Positions 27,823 through 36,538 of a DNA stretch of 64,000 bases are shown one piece after another. Position 1 is the stretch's first letter. Each line of letters starts with the position of its first letter. The notes beneath the pieces were generated by a model. That model did no database searches. It saw only the letters and a program-made list of their open reading frames with translations, and was not told the origin of the DNA. The translations under genes were made by a program, and so were the position numbers. This DNA comes from Paenibacillus oryzisoli. Its GTDB lineage: Bacteria > Bacillota > Bacilli > Paenibacillales > NBRC-103111. Location: contig NZ_LYPB01000085.1 of the NCBI RefSeq assembly GCF_001653565.1, positions 69,790 through 133,789 on the forward strand, in the 5' to 3' direction.

Positions 27823-28716
27823 CTATATAGCTGTTTTTTTCCAATCGAATGCTTGCAATGCATCCAGTACTAAGTGTGAGAAATCAAGGCTGGATTCTTT
27901 CAATGTAATGAAAATTGTACGTAAAGAAAGGCTTCCTAATGCTTGAATATCGATAGGGACAAGGAGCCCTTCTTTTACTTCTTGACGCACACACAGTTCA
28001 GGCAGAAAGGAAATACCCAAACCTTTGGTAACAAGCTTCTTGGCTGTTTCCAGGTTATCGATTTGGTACTCAATCTGCGGAGGATGATCTAAGGTTGCAA
28101 AAAGCCGATGGATCTTCACCCAATCGAGTGATCCACATTCAAAGAAGACTAGCGATTCGCGGCCCACATCTTTAATTGTCATAGGTCTCTTGTTCACAAA
28201 AGGATGACTAGGGTGAACAAATAGACGAATAGGATCCTCGTAAAAACCTAGAATGTCAACGTGGGGATGCGTTACATTTCGAACAAAACCGATATCGATC
28301 TCTTTATTAAGAAGCATCTCCAGAATAACCTCTGTCGGGGCTGTCGTTACTTTAATCTGAAGATGAGCATGTTGGCTTTTAATTCTTGGAAGAATTTCGG
28401 GGATCATATAATTGGAAACAGAAACGGTACAACCGACTCTCAGCTCGTTATAATCTTTATTCACATGTTGGAGCTGCTGCTTCCCCTTCTTATAGGATTG
28501 GAGAATTTGCTGGGCATAGGGAAGAAACTGCTTTCCTTTATCCGTCAGGGTGAAATTTCTACCTTCTCTCTCGAAAAGCAGGGTGTTCAAATCACGTTCC
28601 AATGATTGAATTCGGGCTGTTACGGAAGGCTGTGATAAGAACAACGCATCCGCTGCCTTGTTGAAACTGTTATAATGAATGACATAGACGAATGCTTCGA
28701 TATTTTCAATATTCAT
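27823..28716 (-). CDS. LysR-family transcriptional regulator
   Basis: 297 aa. The N-terminal winged helix-turn-helix reads NIEAFVYVIHYNSFNKAADALFLSQPSVTARIQSLERDLNTLLFEREGR and is followed by the linker helix and a two-lobed effector domain with the family end (KGLGISFLPELCVRQE). It is encoded upstream of the monooxygenase operon on the same strand rather than divergently, 133 bp away, and behind the HPr-like gene. By analogy with CysL, YtlI or similar sulfur regulators it may activate the organosulfur operon when a precursor such as O-acetylserine accumulates. The effector is not visible from sequence. Confidence 0.92.
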   Translation of the reverse strand: MNIENIEAFVYVIHYNSFNKAADALFLSQPSVTARIQSLERDLNTLLFEREGRNFTLTDKGKQFLPYAQQILQSYKKGKQQLQHVNKDYNELRVGCTVSVSNYMIPEILPRIKSQHAHLQIKVTTAPTEVILEMLLNKEIDIGFVRNVTHPHVDILGFYEDPIRLFVHPSHPFVNKRPMTIKDVGRESLVFFECGSLDWVKIHRLFATLDHPPQIEYQIDNLETAKKLVTKGLGISFLPELCVRQEVKEGLLVPIDIQALGSLSLRTIFITLKESSLDFSHLVLDALQAFDWKKTAI

Positions 28717-28749
28717 GTGATCATGACTTCCTCTCCCACTTACCCATCA

Positions 28750-29043
28750 TCAAGAACTACGAGAGTATGTTGTATGTAAAGCATCGTCCTGATTGTGCAG
28801 ATAGGCAGATACACCTTCGAACGCTTCCTGTGCATCAATGCCGTCAAGTTGCAGCGCAATGGTTGCATGTTCGCGAAGCGACATACTCCAGGATACAATT
28901 CCTAAGAGGCCTTTCGCATTGACCTTTTCTCCATGTGCACCCAAATAAATCTGACTCGAATATTGATTCGCTATGGCCACAAAACTCAATACACGGTCCA
29001 GCGTCCATGGTTGATCCAAGGTATATGTCCAATCTATTCTCAT
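28750..29043 (-). CDS. HPr-like protein lacking both phosphorylation residues
   Basis: 97 aa from the ATG at 29043, with GAGGAGGAG just upstream; earlier in-frame starts are unsupported. The HPr fold pattern is clear in GEKVNAKGLLGIVSWSMSLREHATIALQLDG, which parallels the NGKTVNLKSIMGVMSLG...EITISASG region of B. subtilis HPr. Aligning by the Tyr and Val-Asn positions, the active-site His15 becomes Thr, Arg17 becomes Asp and regulatory Ser46 becomes Gly. It can therefore be neither a PTS phosphocarrier nor a substrate of HPr kinase, and is more likely a regulatory or structural relative. It lies 33 bp upstream of LysR in one transcript driven from 29163-29192. Confidence 0.75.
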   Translation of the reverse strand: MRIDWTYTLDQPWTLDRVLSFVAIANQYSSQIYLGAHGEKVNAKGLLGIVSWSMSLREHATIALQLDGIDAQEAFEGVSAYLHNQDDALHTTYSRSS

Positions 29044-29134
29044 AAGAACTCCTCCTCTAAACTTATCATCAAAAAAAAGAGACACAATCATCCTCCTTAG
29101 GATGAAGCATCTCCAGTTATCTGGTTGATTCCGA

Positions 29135-29161
29135 TAATTCCGATTAATTTACTTGTATTTA
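29135..29161 (-). promoter_or_regulatory. CymR-like box 2
   Basis: The minus-strand site ends in ATCGGAATTA (29135-29144). The upstream half begins TAAATACAAGTAAA and fits the remembered CymR consensus except for one base. It starts one base downstream of a perfect -10 box, so binding would cover the transcription start. Confidence 0.65.
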
Positions 29162-29162
29162 G

Positions 29163-29192
29163 ATTATAGTAAGTCAGACAACCATTTGTCAA
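29163..29192 (-). promoter_or_regulatory. Consensus sigma-A promoter for the HPr-like and LysR genes
   Basis: TTGACA (29187-29192), 18-bp spacer, TATAAT (29163-29168) on the minus strand; both hexamers are perfect. It lies inside the 3' end of the MFS remnant frame and 120 bp upstream of the HPr-like ATG, with CymR-like box 2 immediately downstream. Confidence 0.8.
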
Positions 29193-29637
29193 CGGTCGAC
29201 TTGATATATTTCCATCTTTTTGTGGTAATGTCAGGCTCATCATCCAAGCAACTGCTGGTTGGTACGCTTCGCATTGTAAGTCCCGATGCAACGAAGCATG
29301 CCCGTAAACACATCCAGTGACTTAGCACGCCTCCAACTAGAGGTCCGATAATTCCTCCGGCTGCCGTTGATGTAGAGATTACATCCAGCGCATATCCGAC
29401 ATGTTTCTCCGGTGTATTCGTGCCAACCAACACGATGGAAGCAGGACCAAACCCTGCCATTACTCCTTGAAATACCCGAACAAGTATGAAAGAGAAGAGG
29501 TCCACTACAAAATAATTGGCAAAATGAGCCAATGCTAAACCAATACCTGAACGAATTATCATAGGTTTCTTCCCAAACTTATCAGCTAAGGAACCCCCAG
29601 AATGGCGCGCACAACCCATACGCCCATTCCTATCCAC
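29164..29637 (-). pseudogene. Remnant of an MFS (drug-efflux type) transporter
   Basis: The frame carries only the middle of an MFS protein: GGSLADKFGKKPMIIRSGIGLALAHFA (the loop 2-3 motif and next helix), FSFILVRVFQGVMAGFGPASIVLVG and STAAGGIIGPLVGGVLSHW, corresponding to about helices 2-5 of 12. A frame disturbance just before LADKFGK separates it from an upstream start with AAGGAG. The C-terminal half is missing; the last codons are the promoter of the HPr-like gene. A full transporter has about 390-420 aa, here about 110 recognisable residues. The remnant sits behind promoter 29739-29767, so the lost transporter was probably part of the same sulfur regulon. Confidence 0.75.
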
Positions 29638-29657
29638 TCCTTTTGTAAAATAAAAAA

Positions 29658-29682
29658 AAGCATGGATTCAATATCCATGCTT
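29658..29682 (-). terminator. Strong terminator between CymR-like promoter 3 and the MFS remnant
   Basis: A perfect 10-bp stem (29658-29667 with 29673-29682), 5-base loop, followed on the minus strand by TTTTTTTTATTTTA. It lies between promoter 29739-29767 and the remnant's start. Transcripts from that promoter would now stop after about 80 bases. Confidence 0.85.
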
Positions 29683-29703
29683 ACGGGTGACCAGTCAGCT
29701 TCT

Positions 29704-29730
29704 TAATTCCGATTAATTCAATGTGTTTTA
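29704..29730 (-). promoter_or_regulatory. CymR-like box 3
   Basis: The minus-strand site ends in ATCGGAATTA (29704-29713). The upstream half starts TAAAACACATTGAA, matching the remembered consensus at all fixed positions but one. It begins 8 bp downstream of the -10 box of promoter 29739-29767. Confidence 0.65.
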
Positions 29731-29738
29731 TAAGTTTT

Positions 29739-29767
29739 AATCTATCATTGTTGATCAGTCTTGTCAA
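29739..29767 (-). promoter_or_regulatory. Sigma-A promoter upstream of the MFS remnant
   Basis: TTGACA (29762-29767), 17-bp spacer, TAGATT (29739-29744) on the minus strand, followed by CymR-like box 3 and then a terminator. No intact gene follows. Confidence 0.6.
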
Positions 29768-29836
29768 CAGGAAACCGAATCACAATCGCAGTCTCATCCC
29801 TAATGAAACTATGGACGTGAAAATTCTATGAGAAAA

Positions 29837-29863
29837 ACCATCAGGAACCTTCATCCTGATGGT
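29837..29863 (-). terminator. Terminator overlapping the end of the PAS kinase gene
   Basis: A perfect 10-bp stem (29837-29846 with 29854-29863), 7-base loop, then TTTTTCTC on the minus strand. The kinase stop codon (29841-29843) lies inside the stem. Confidence 0.85.
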
Positions 29864-31301
29864 CCTTATTAGTTACATACTCTCTTGTTTTACCTATAGG
29901 CAATGCTATTTCAACGGTAGTCCCCTGATGAAGTTCACTCTGAATAGAAAATGTACCGCCATGCCCTTCCACAATTCGCTTGCAAACCATAATTCCCAAA
30001 CCGGTTCCATTCGCCTTTGTTGTATAGAATGGCTCACCTAACTGAGCTAACCTTTCTTCAGAAATACCTACACCTTGATCTTTAACAGAAATAATCAAGT
30101 TTCGATTGAATTGATTTCGGCACGATATTTGTATTAAACCTCCACCGTCCATAGACTCTATCGCATTCTTCAACACATTGATTAATACTTGTTTGATTTG
30201 GTCGGGTATGCAAGTAATGACAGGGATCTCTTGGTCCATCTCCACTTGTATTTGAACATTATGAAGAAGGGCATGCGGTTGCAAGAAACTAATGACACTC
30301 TGAACAAGTTCTTTGGCTCTGCATGCTATGTAGTAGCTTAGATGTGGCTTAGCAAGTGTCATGAATTCATTGACAACATAATTGATATGTTCAAGTTCTT
30401 CCATCATAATGTCAACATAGTCTGTATTTTTATATTTAAGCAATTGTACAAACCCTTTTAAGGAAGTCAATGGATTACGTATATCGTGTGCAATTCCCGC
30501 AGCCAATTGACCGATAAGCGCCAATTTTTCAGACCGAATCATCGTTTCTTCGGACTTTTTACGTTCGGTGAGATCACGAATCACGCTCTGTACAACAGGA
30601 AATCCCAAATTTTTATACACATAAATCGAAGAAATTTCTACATCCAGGAGAGTTCCATCTAACTTTCGCATCTTTCGCTCAAAGAATTCACTATAGCTAT
30701 CCATATCCGAATGCATGACCTGCTGAAGTCGCATTCCAACGATATCCTTGTCCTTAGGGAAAAAAAAGTCATAAATGGATTTTCCTTTGAATTCGTCCGG
30801 AGAAGCACCGCCAAAAAGTTTGCAACAAGCATCATTAACAAACTGAATAATGCCATCCATATGCAGCGAGATAGGTTCAGGGTTGAGTTTGAGCAATTTT
30901 CTAAACTGGTATTCTCTTTCTAAAAGCTCCGCTTCCGCTTTTTTCTTTTCGCTAATATCCCTTTCAACACCCACAAATCCAATCACTACACCTTCTGCAT
31001 TTTTCACAGGCGAAACGGTGACATTGGCATAAAATGTAGATCCGTCTTTTCTAAGTTTTAGCGCTTCGAAATTCTTAATTTGCTCGCCGTTTATTAAAGA
31101 TTGATATAGTCTGAACGCATCTTCTTTGAACTCATCAGGCGTCATCGGCAATACTTGCCCAATAGCCTCTTCCCTCGTCCACCCATGTAACTCTTCGAAT
31201 TTCGCATTAACCTCTAGCACCGTTCCATTTACATCAACGATTACGATACCATCCGAGGTTAAGTTCATTAAGGAATCTATCAAATATTCTTTTAGTCTCA
31301 T
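29841..31301 (-). CDS. PAS-PAS sensor histidine kinase (sporulation-kinase type)
   Basis: 486 aa, no membrane segment, so cytoplasmic. Two PAS domains come first (about 12-125, DGIVIVDVNGTVLEVNAKFEELHGW; and about 130-250, PEPISLHMDGIIQFVNDACCKLFGG), each with a PAC end. The dimerisation domain has the phospho-accepting H272 in AAGIAHDIRNPLTSLKGFVQLLK, and an HATPase_c domain follows (NVLKNAIESMDGG; VSVKDQGVGISEERLAQLGEPFYTTKANGTGLGI). The orphan kinase, without a response-regulator partner, resembles KinA/KinE phosphorelay kinases. A sigma-H-like promoter upstream supports that reading. Confidence 0.9.
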   Translation of the reverse strand: MRLKEYLIDSLMNLTSDGIVIVDVNGTVLEVNAKFEELHGWTREEAIGQVLPMTPDEFKEDAFRLYQSLINGEQIKNFEALKLRKDGSTFYANVTVSPVKNAEGVVIGFVGVERDISEKKKAEAELLEREYQFRKLLKLNPEPISLHMDGIIQFVNDACCKLFGGASPDEFKGKSIYDFFFPKDKDIVGMRLQQVMHSDMDSYSEFFERKMRKLDGTLLDVEISSIYVYKNLGFPVVQSVIRDLTERKKSEETMIRSEKLALIGQLAAGIAHDIRNPLTSLKGFVQLLKYKNTDYVDIMMEELEHINYVVNEFMTLAKPHLSYYIACRAKELVQSVISFLQPHALLHNVQIQVEMDQEIPVITCIPDQIKQVLINVLKNAIESMDGGGLIQISCRNQFNRNLIISVKDQGVGISEERLAQLGEPFYTTKANGTGLGIMVCKRIVEGHGGTFSIQSELHQGTTVEIALPIGKTREYVTNKDHQDEGS

Positions 31302-31342
31302 GAGTAAACGTCCCCTAATTTAAATGAGTGTTGTAGCTTTGA

Positions 31343-31369
31343 ATTCTTCCCCTACTGGTAAAATCCTCT
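31343..31369 (-). promoter_or_regulatory. Sigma-H-like promoter of the PAS kinase
   Basis: On the minus strand AGAGGATTT (31361-31369), 11-bp spacer, GAAGAAT (31343-31349). This fits every specified base of the published sigma-H pattern RnAGGAwWW-n11-12-RnnGAAT. Predicted start is about 35 bp before the ATG. In B. subtilis kinA is a sigma-H gene. Confidence 0.65.
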
Positions 31370-31484
31370 ATTATGCCTACACTTTTTTTTAGGGTTTATA
31401 GATGAATTTCCCTATATGCTAAAGAAGACAGTCAATCCTCTTGGATTCGCTGCCTTCCAATTGTAGTCTTTCATTCTGCCAACG

Positions 31485-31518
31485 GTAAAAGGCAGCCGCA
31501 CTCACGGCTACCTTTTAC
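31485..31518 (-). terminator. Terminator after the secreted PL8 gene
   Basis: A 14-bp stem with one G-T pair (31485-31498 with 31505-31518), 6-base loop. The arm itself ends in CTTTTAC and no long T run follows. It lies 7 bp past the PL8 stop and closes the importer-lyase operon. Confidence 0.6.
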
Positions 31519-31525
31519 TTGGTTT

Positions 31526-34500
31526 CTATTTCTTCACAAGAAATTTGTATAATGCTTCCGCCGTTTCCATTCGCAAAGCTGCAGAAGAAGGAGAGAAGCG
31601 CTCGTTCGAGACTCCTGAAAGGATACCTAGCTCAATTGCCTTATTCACATCTTCTACGGCCCAGATAGAAATGTCACTATAATCCCTATAGTCATCCAGT
31701 TTACGATTGCTTGCCTTGTAACTGCCATTGATGTATTCGTAAGCTCTGACTAGTAAGATTGCCATCTGTTCACGCGTCAATTCTCCATTGGGGTCGAAGG
31801 TCTGTTCCGTAACACCTGAGATGAGACCAGCATGACTTGCTGCCGCAACATCTTGGGCATACCAAGCACTTTCCTCGACATCTTCAAATTGTGGCGCCCC
31901 TGCTGCCTGCTTCTTCAAATCTAACGAACGAACTAATAACGCAGTAAATTGTGCTCTCGTCGTTATCCCATTGGGGTTAAATTCACCCGTGCTCATGCCT
32001 TCAACGATATGTTTCGCAGACAATACCTGCACAGCTCGTGAAGCCCAGTGTGCGTCAGGCAGATCATCAAACTTCTTATCATACATCAGTACAGCGTAAA
32101 TGCCTGCTTGATCTGGCGAGAATGTGGCTTTGTAAGCAGATAGATCTAGCGTACCACCAACATACTCCCAGTTTCCGCCGACTTTATCATACTTATACAC
32201 GCCAAGCAGCTCCGGATCTGTGCCGGTAGAATCGAACGGCAGAACGACGTCTACGCCAGAATGGAAGTCATTTGCTGACCACGTTTCACCATCCTCAGAA
32301 CGAATACGGAGTGCAAATTCAATAGCCTGACTTGCCACATGCACACGAACAGCGGGATCTGATGCCCCTGCATGCATGATAGATGGCTCTGAAATGGGCC
32401 GCGCCATAATATCGAGGGTAGTTTGGCTGCCATCGCCAACTACTTTCTCCTTGATGGCTTTCACGAGTTCAGGCTGAATTGTAAGCTGAGCTGTCACGCC
32501 GTTAACTTCTAGCGGAACACCCGGAATCTGCTCCAATGGCACGGAGACGATATCCTTGTCATGTTCCATTTCGACAGTAGCTTTATCCTCTTTGACAGTG
32601 ACGATAGTTGGTTTTTCCGATGGTTCAGGTAATGTTGGTTCTGAAACTGTTGGCTCAGGATTCGTTGAATCAGGATCTGTTGTGCCTGATCTCGTTCCCT
32701 CTTCAGGAACTAGTTGCAAGGAGATATGCTGCGATTTGCCCATCGTATCCTGAACATTTACTTTGAATTTCAATGTAGGGTTGAGCGATAGAATCTCGAT
32801 CCGATTATCCTTGCTAATCACGTTCTGAACAGGCTTATCTAACGCTATTTCGATGAAACCATTGTTCTCCAGCGTTGGATCAGCAACTGCGATCTCATAT
32901 ACACCAGTAGCTTTGTTCCCTTTCAACATGACGGATGCTTGACTATTCGAGGTCAAACCGTCAACCGTAGTAACTTTATCCTTCCAAAAATTGAAACCAG
33001 TCACCCCCAGCTTATTCTCGCGAACCGCTTGAACGTCCTGTGAATTAGCCAGAACCGTATAATCCGGAGAAGACGCATACGCAGAAGTTTCGGTCTGACT
33101 CGCATTCGGCAGGATAGCATACTGATAGCTTTCTTGGCTTGGATTCGAACCATGATCAAACCACATCGTTAGATAATTATTTGCGAATAGCTCCGTAGGT
33201 ACCGTTGAAGAGGGTGGATTACTGAGGTTCGTATCCGAATATCTCCCTTCTTGTTCCGCACGCATCAGTTTAAGTGATTGTGTACCCGGAAAGACATAAC
33301 CGATATCTGCCCCATCCACATTGCCTTGCAAATGAACCCATTCGGGATGTTCCAGCGTTTCTTCTCCGAAGAAACCACTCTTGAGCACCCCATTTACCAA
33401 GAGTTCATTCGTATTCGTCGCAGACAGCTTGCGTTGGTCTACAATCGTCTCTACGGTTTTATTATCTGTACTAGTAATATCTGAACCCAAGGCAATAATT
33501 TCATTGTCAAAAGTAAACCACGACTTATTCGCTTTCAACTGTGTGCCATTCTGGATTAAATTCATGCCAGTCACCCCATATTTCCCTAGCACTGCGCCAC
33601 CGGCCCAAGCATTGGCAGGAGCGGATTCCCCATCGCCATATTGGTACTGATCGGATGTTCTAGGTCTTACAACGACAGTTGTACCTGGCAAGCGATACCA
33701 ATTGAGGGTTACCCAATAGTTATCTGTGTATTGCGATAAATCATGATTGTACAGATAGGTCATACCATCACCGGTATACCAGCCTTTTGCATTTTCACCA
33801 TTCGTCAACTCATAGGTTACGATTCGTTTAGAACTCTTGCTTACCCCAAATAAATAGTCATCACCGACATGTATGCTCCGAGCCATCGCATTCATCTCGA
33901 AGTGTCCTGGAAGCTGGGCTAGGGGTTGAATCGTTGCGTCTTCCATCCATGCTTTAATCCCGTCTGCCAAATCCAGAGGAAGTTGACTATACGTCAGCCC
34001 ACGAGCCAATAGAAACTGGAAGTGATATTTAATGAAACTTTTTAAATAAGCAGCTCTCTCCACTGAAGCCGTTTGCGCGATACGGGACATACCGATTAGT
34101 ATGTTTTTGGCCGATCCATACGCATCTAAGCCTTCCCGTACGATCGCACGCCCTCGCGTCATATCCAAGATCTGTCCTTGGTACATGACTGGCGCATATC
34201 CTTCTTGAATCCATCGATACACATGCTCTAATTCAGGAACAACAGGCTGCCACGTGCTCCCATTCAATAACAGCAGCAAATTCCCCATGCCACTAATGAG
34301 CACCTCTCCATAACTACCCGTATAAGCGACCTTACTATGCTGAATAAACGAACCATCCTCATAGAAACCATCGCCAGTAGTCACATAATCAAAGAGAGGT
34401 GTCAATCCATCACGCGCCTGAATAAGACGATCATAATTCTTCTCAACTAGCCCCATTCTCGTTTCAATTAGCATAATATCCGAACGATTCGCCCCTACCT

Positions 34501-36523
34501 GTGTAAATGTAGGTGAACTAACATCGCCAATGTAATGATCGATACTCGCTGTATTTCGAGCAATTTGTTCCGGCGTCAAATCGTCGTACATGAGGACGAG
34601 GATATCTGCTAATCGTGTGGGTATCCCGATATCCCAGTTCCACCAATTCCCGAATTCAACCCCTGTGTTCGTATATAAATGGTCTAACATCCAATCCATA
34701 GCTTGAAGAATGTCGGCTTTTAACGCAGGATTGTTAGAGAGAAGCGTTCCTCTCGTTGCATATGCCTGTGCCATCGTTTTCAAGCGTGTATAGTGATCAA
34801 TGACGAAAGTTGAATCCGACGGGGAAGTCACTAAATCCGTCCAAAGTGTTGGACTTCCCCCGGTTAATTGCAAGCTATCCCAATATAATTGGGCTTTCGC
34901 GGCATTGTCATCAATTCTGCTCTTAATTTCGCTGTTCGTAACGTCTAACGTGTCCTTGCCTGTTATTGTTTCCTTCCAGCGAATTCTAAGGGTATCGTAT
35001 TCTTGTGGATCCTCCAGCACAGGAGCCTTTACTTCAATCGTCGCAGAGGCTTGCTTCCCATTGGAGGAAGTGGCCGTTATGATTGCCGTACCTACTTTCA
35101 ATGCCCTGATATGCCCATTCTCATCAACACGAATACGACTGGGATCATTGGATTGCCATGTCAGCTGTCTTTCGGTCGCGTTAGCTGGCTCAGCAGCAGC
35201 CTCCAACTGAAAAGTCGTATAATTGGTCATTTGTGCCGGCGCATTCGTAAAACTTACACGTACAAGGGGAATAAAAGGTGTTACGGTAACCGAAGTATGA
35301 CTTGTGAGGACACCATCTAACTCCGATGCAGCTGTAATTGTTGCATTGCCTGGAGCAATTCCCGTGACTCCCCCATTCGTATCAACTGTGGCAACATTCG
35401 AATCGGATGACTGCCAGATCAGCTTCTTGTTCGTCGCATTATCAGGTTGGAATACGGCTTGTATTGACATCGTTTTTCCTGCAACTAGGGTAGCTTGACT
35501 AGGTAAGGTTATAGATTCTAAAACCACAGGTTTGACGACGGTTATCGGAATTGTTTTCGTGAATGCGCCTTCGTAAGTACTTACCGTAACCGTAGTGTTA
35601 CCTTCCTTCCGTGCGGTAATCAAACCATACGTGACAGAAGCAACCGTTGGATCATCTACCTCCCATATAAAGCGTTGATCTGACGCATCTGCGGGTAGAG
35701 TAGTTGCCGTAATGCTGGAACTGGTCGTCTCCGATAGCTCAAGCGAATTGAGTGAAGTGTTGAGACCTGACACCGGAACATAATCCGCAAGTTTAAGGTC
35801 ATCTACATAGAACTCACCTTGTACTCCGCTTTTAAAATATTGATACAAATAGATGTGCCTGATATTCAACCATGCCCCAGGAAGGGAGGCTTCTCCCAGA
35901 AATTGATCATTGGCAAAATAGGTTACTTTCCTCGCTGTGTTATCCACGAATAGTTTCAAACGATACCACGTATTTGCTTCATAATTAGCTAACGCGACAT
36001 TATTCCCATCCCTTATTTTCCCGGTGTTATCAAATGAAAGGACTGAGACATTCGTAGTTGCCGTAGCAGGAACAGGTGCATTTAAGCTCCTGAATTGGAT
36101 ATCTCTGCGGTGCTGAGTACTAGTCATATAGACAGAGGCTTCAAACACAAGATGACCTGCAATCCCACTGTTTCCTGCTACAGTTCCGCCCAAATTGTTT
36201 CTACCGGTGTTTAGGTTGGCCGTGTTGGAAATCATTTTGAGACTGTAATCCATACGCGAGGGGGCCTGTGTCATCATCACATAATCTGTATTTGCGGCTG
36301 AATTATAGGTACCCCAAGCGCCTCCAATTGTACCGGTGTAGGTTGTTCCATTGTAAATCTTCGTGTTTTTGGCTATTGCACTTTCATCATAATTCACGCT
36401 AACATGAACCGTTGTTGCCGCTTCGGCGGGTGGTAACCCGCCTAGACCCGGACTTATCCACAATGAGAAGAAGATTACAAGAACCAGTGTACAGGCCACC
36501 CATTTTTTGCTCAAAAATCTCAT
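31526..36523 (-). CDS. Secreted SLH-anchored PL8 polysaccharide lyase
   Basis: 1665 aa. The order is: signal peptide (about 1-35); LamG-like domain (about 40-245); three bacterial Ig-like (Big_2) domains (about 250-495); PL8 alpha-toroid catalytic domain and beta-sandwich domains (about 510-1270); a Pro/Ser/Glu linker; a further beta domain; and three SLH repeats (about 1480-1665). The catalytic triad of hyaluronate/chondroitin AC/xanthan lyases is present with correct spacing: N679 (GANRSD), H729 (FIQHSK) and Y738 (TGSYG), spaced 50 and 9 residues as in the pneumococcal enzyme. It would depolymerise an extracellular uronic-acid polymer at the cell surface. It is last in the operon with the importer and the cytoplasmic PL8. 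Confidence 0.9.
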   Translation of the reverse strand: MRFLSKKWVACTLVLVIFFSLWISPGLGGLPPAEAATTVHVSVNYDESAIAKNTKIYNGTTYTGTIGGAWGTYNSAANTDYVMMTQAPSRMDYSLKMISNTANLNTGRNNLGGTVAGNSGIAGHLVFEASVYMTSTQHRRDIQFRSLNAPVPATATTNVSVLSFDNTGKIRDGNNVALANYEANTWYRLKLFVDNTARKVTYFANDQFLGEASLPGAWLNIRHIYLYQYFKSGVQGEFYVDDLKLADYVPVSGLNTSLNSLELSETTSSSITATTLPADASDQRFIWEVDDPTVASVTYGLITARKEGNTTVTVSTYEGAFTKTIPITVVKPVVLESITLPSQATLVAGKTMSIQAVFQPDNATNKKLIWQSSDSNVATVDTNGGVTGIAPGNATITAASELDGVLTSHTSVTVTPFIPLVRVSFTNAPAQMTNYTTFQLEAAAEPANATERQLTWQSNDPSRIRVDENGHIRALKVGTAIITATSSNGKQASATIEVKAPVLEDPQEYDTLRIRWKETITGKDTLDVTNSEIKSRIDDNAAKAQLYWDSLQLTGGSPTLWTDLVTSPSDSTFVIDHYTRLKTMAQAYATRGTLLSNNPALKADILQAMDWMLDHLYTNTGVEFGNWWNWDIGIPTRLADILVLMYDDLTPEQIARNTASIDHYIGDVSSPTFTQVGANRSDIMLIETRMGLVEKNYDRLIQARDGLTPLFDYVTTGDGFYEDGSFIQHSKVAYTGSYGEVLISGMGNLLLLLNGSTWQPVVPELEHVYRWIQEGYAPVMYQGQILDMTRGRAIVREGLDAYGSAKNILIGMSRIAQTASVERAAYLKSFIKYHFQFLLARGLTYSQLPLDLADGIKAWMEDATIQPLAQLPGHFEMNAMARSIHVGDDYLFGVSKSSKRIVTYELTNGENAKGWYTGDGMTYLYNHDLSQYTDNYWVTLNWYRLPGTTVVVRPRTSDQYQYGDGESAPANAWAGGAVLGKYGVTGMNLIQNGTQLKANKSWFTFDNEIIALGSDITSTDNKTVETIVDQRKLSATNTNELLVNGVLKSGFFGEETLEHPEWVHLQGNVDGADIGYVFPGTQSLKLMRAEQEGRYSDTNLSNPPSSTVPTELFANNYLTMWFDHGSNPSQESYQYAILPNASQTETSAYASSPDYTVLANSQDVQAVRENKLGVTGFNFWKDKVTTVDGLTSNSQASVMLKGNKATGVYEIAVADPTLENNGFIEIALDKPVQNVISKDNRIEILSLNPTLKFKVNVQDTMGKSQHISLQLVPEEGTRSGTTDPDSTNPEPTVSEPTLPEPSEKPTIVTVKEDKATVEMEHDKDIVSVPLEQIPGVPLEVNGVTAQLTIQPELVKAIKEKVVGDGSQTTLDIMARPISEPSIMHAGASDPAVRVHVASQAIEFALRIRSEDGETWSANDFHSGVDVVLPFDSTGTDPELLGVYKYDKVGGNWEYVGGTLDLSAYKATFSPDQAGIYAVLMYDKKFDDLPDAHWASRAVQVLSAKHIVEGMSTGEFNPNGITTRAQFTALLVRSLDLKKQAAGAPQFEDVEESAWYAQDVAAASHAGLISGVTEQTFDPNGELTREQMAILLVRAYEYINGSYKASNRKLDDYRDYSDISIWAVEDVNKAIELGILSGVSNERFSPSSAALRMETAEALYKFLVKK

Positions 36524-36538
36524 GCTACGCCCCCTTTT

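Noticed and set aside
29088..29105. Hairpin TCATCCT-CCTT-AGGATGA followed at a distance by a T run on the minus strand
   Set aside because: It lies between a strong promoter and its first gene and the T run is about 10 bases from the stem. It may be an attenuator, but the geometry is too poor to call a terminator.
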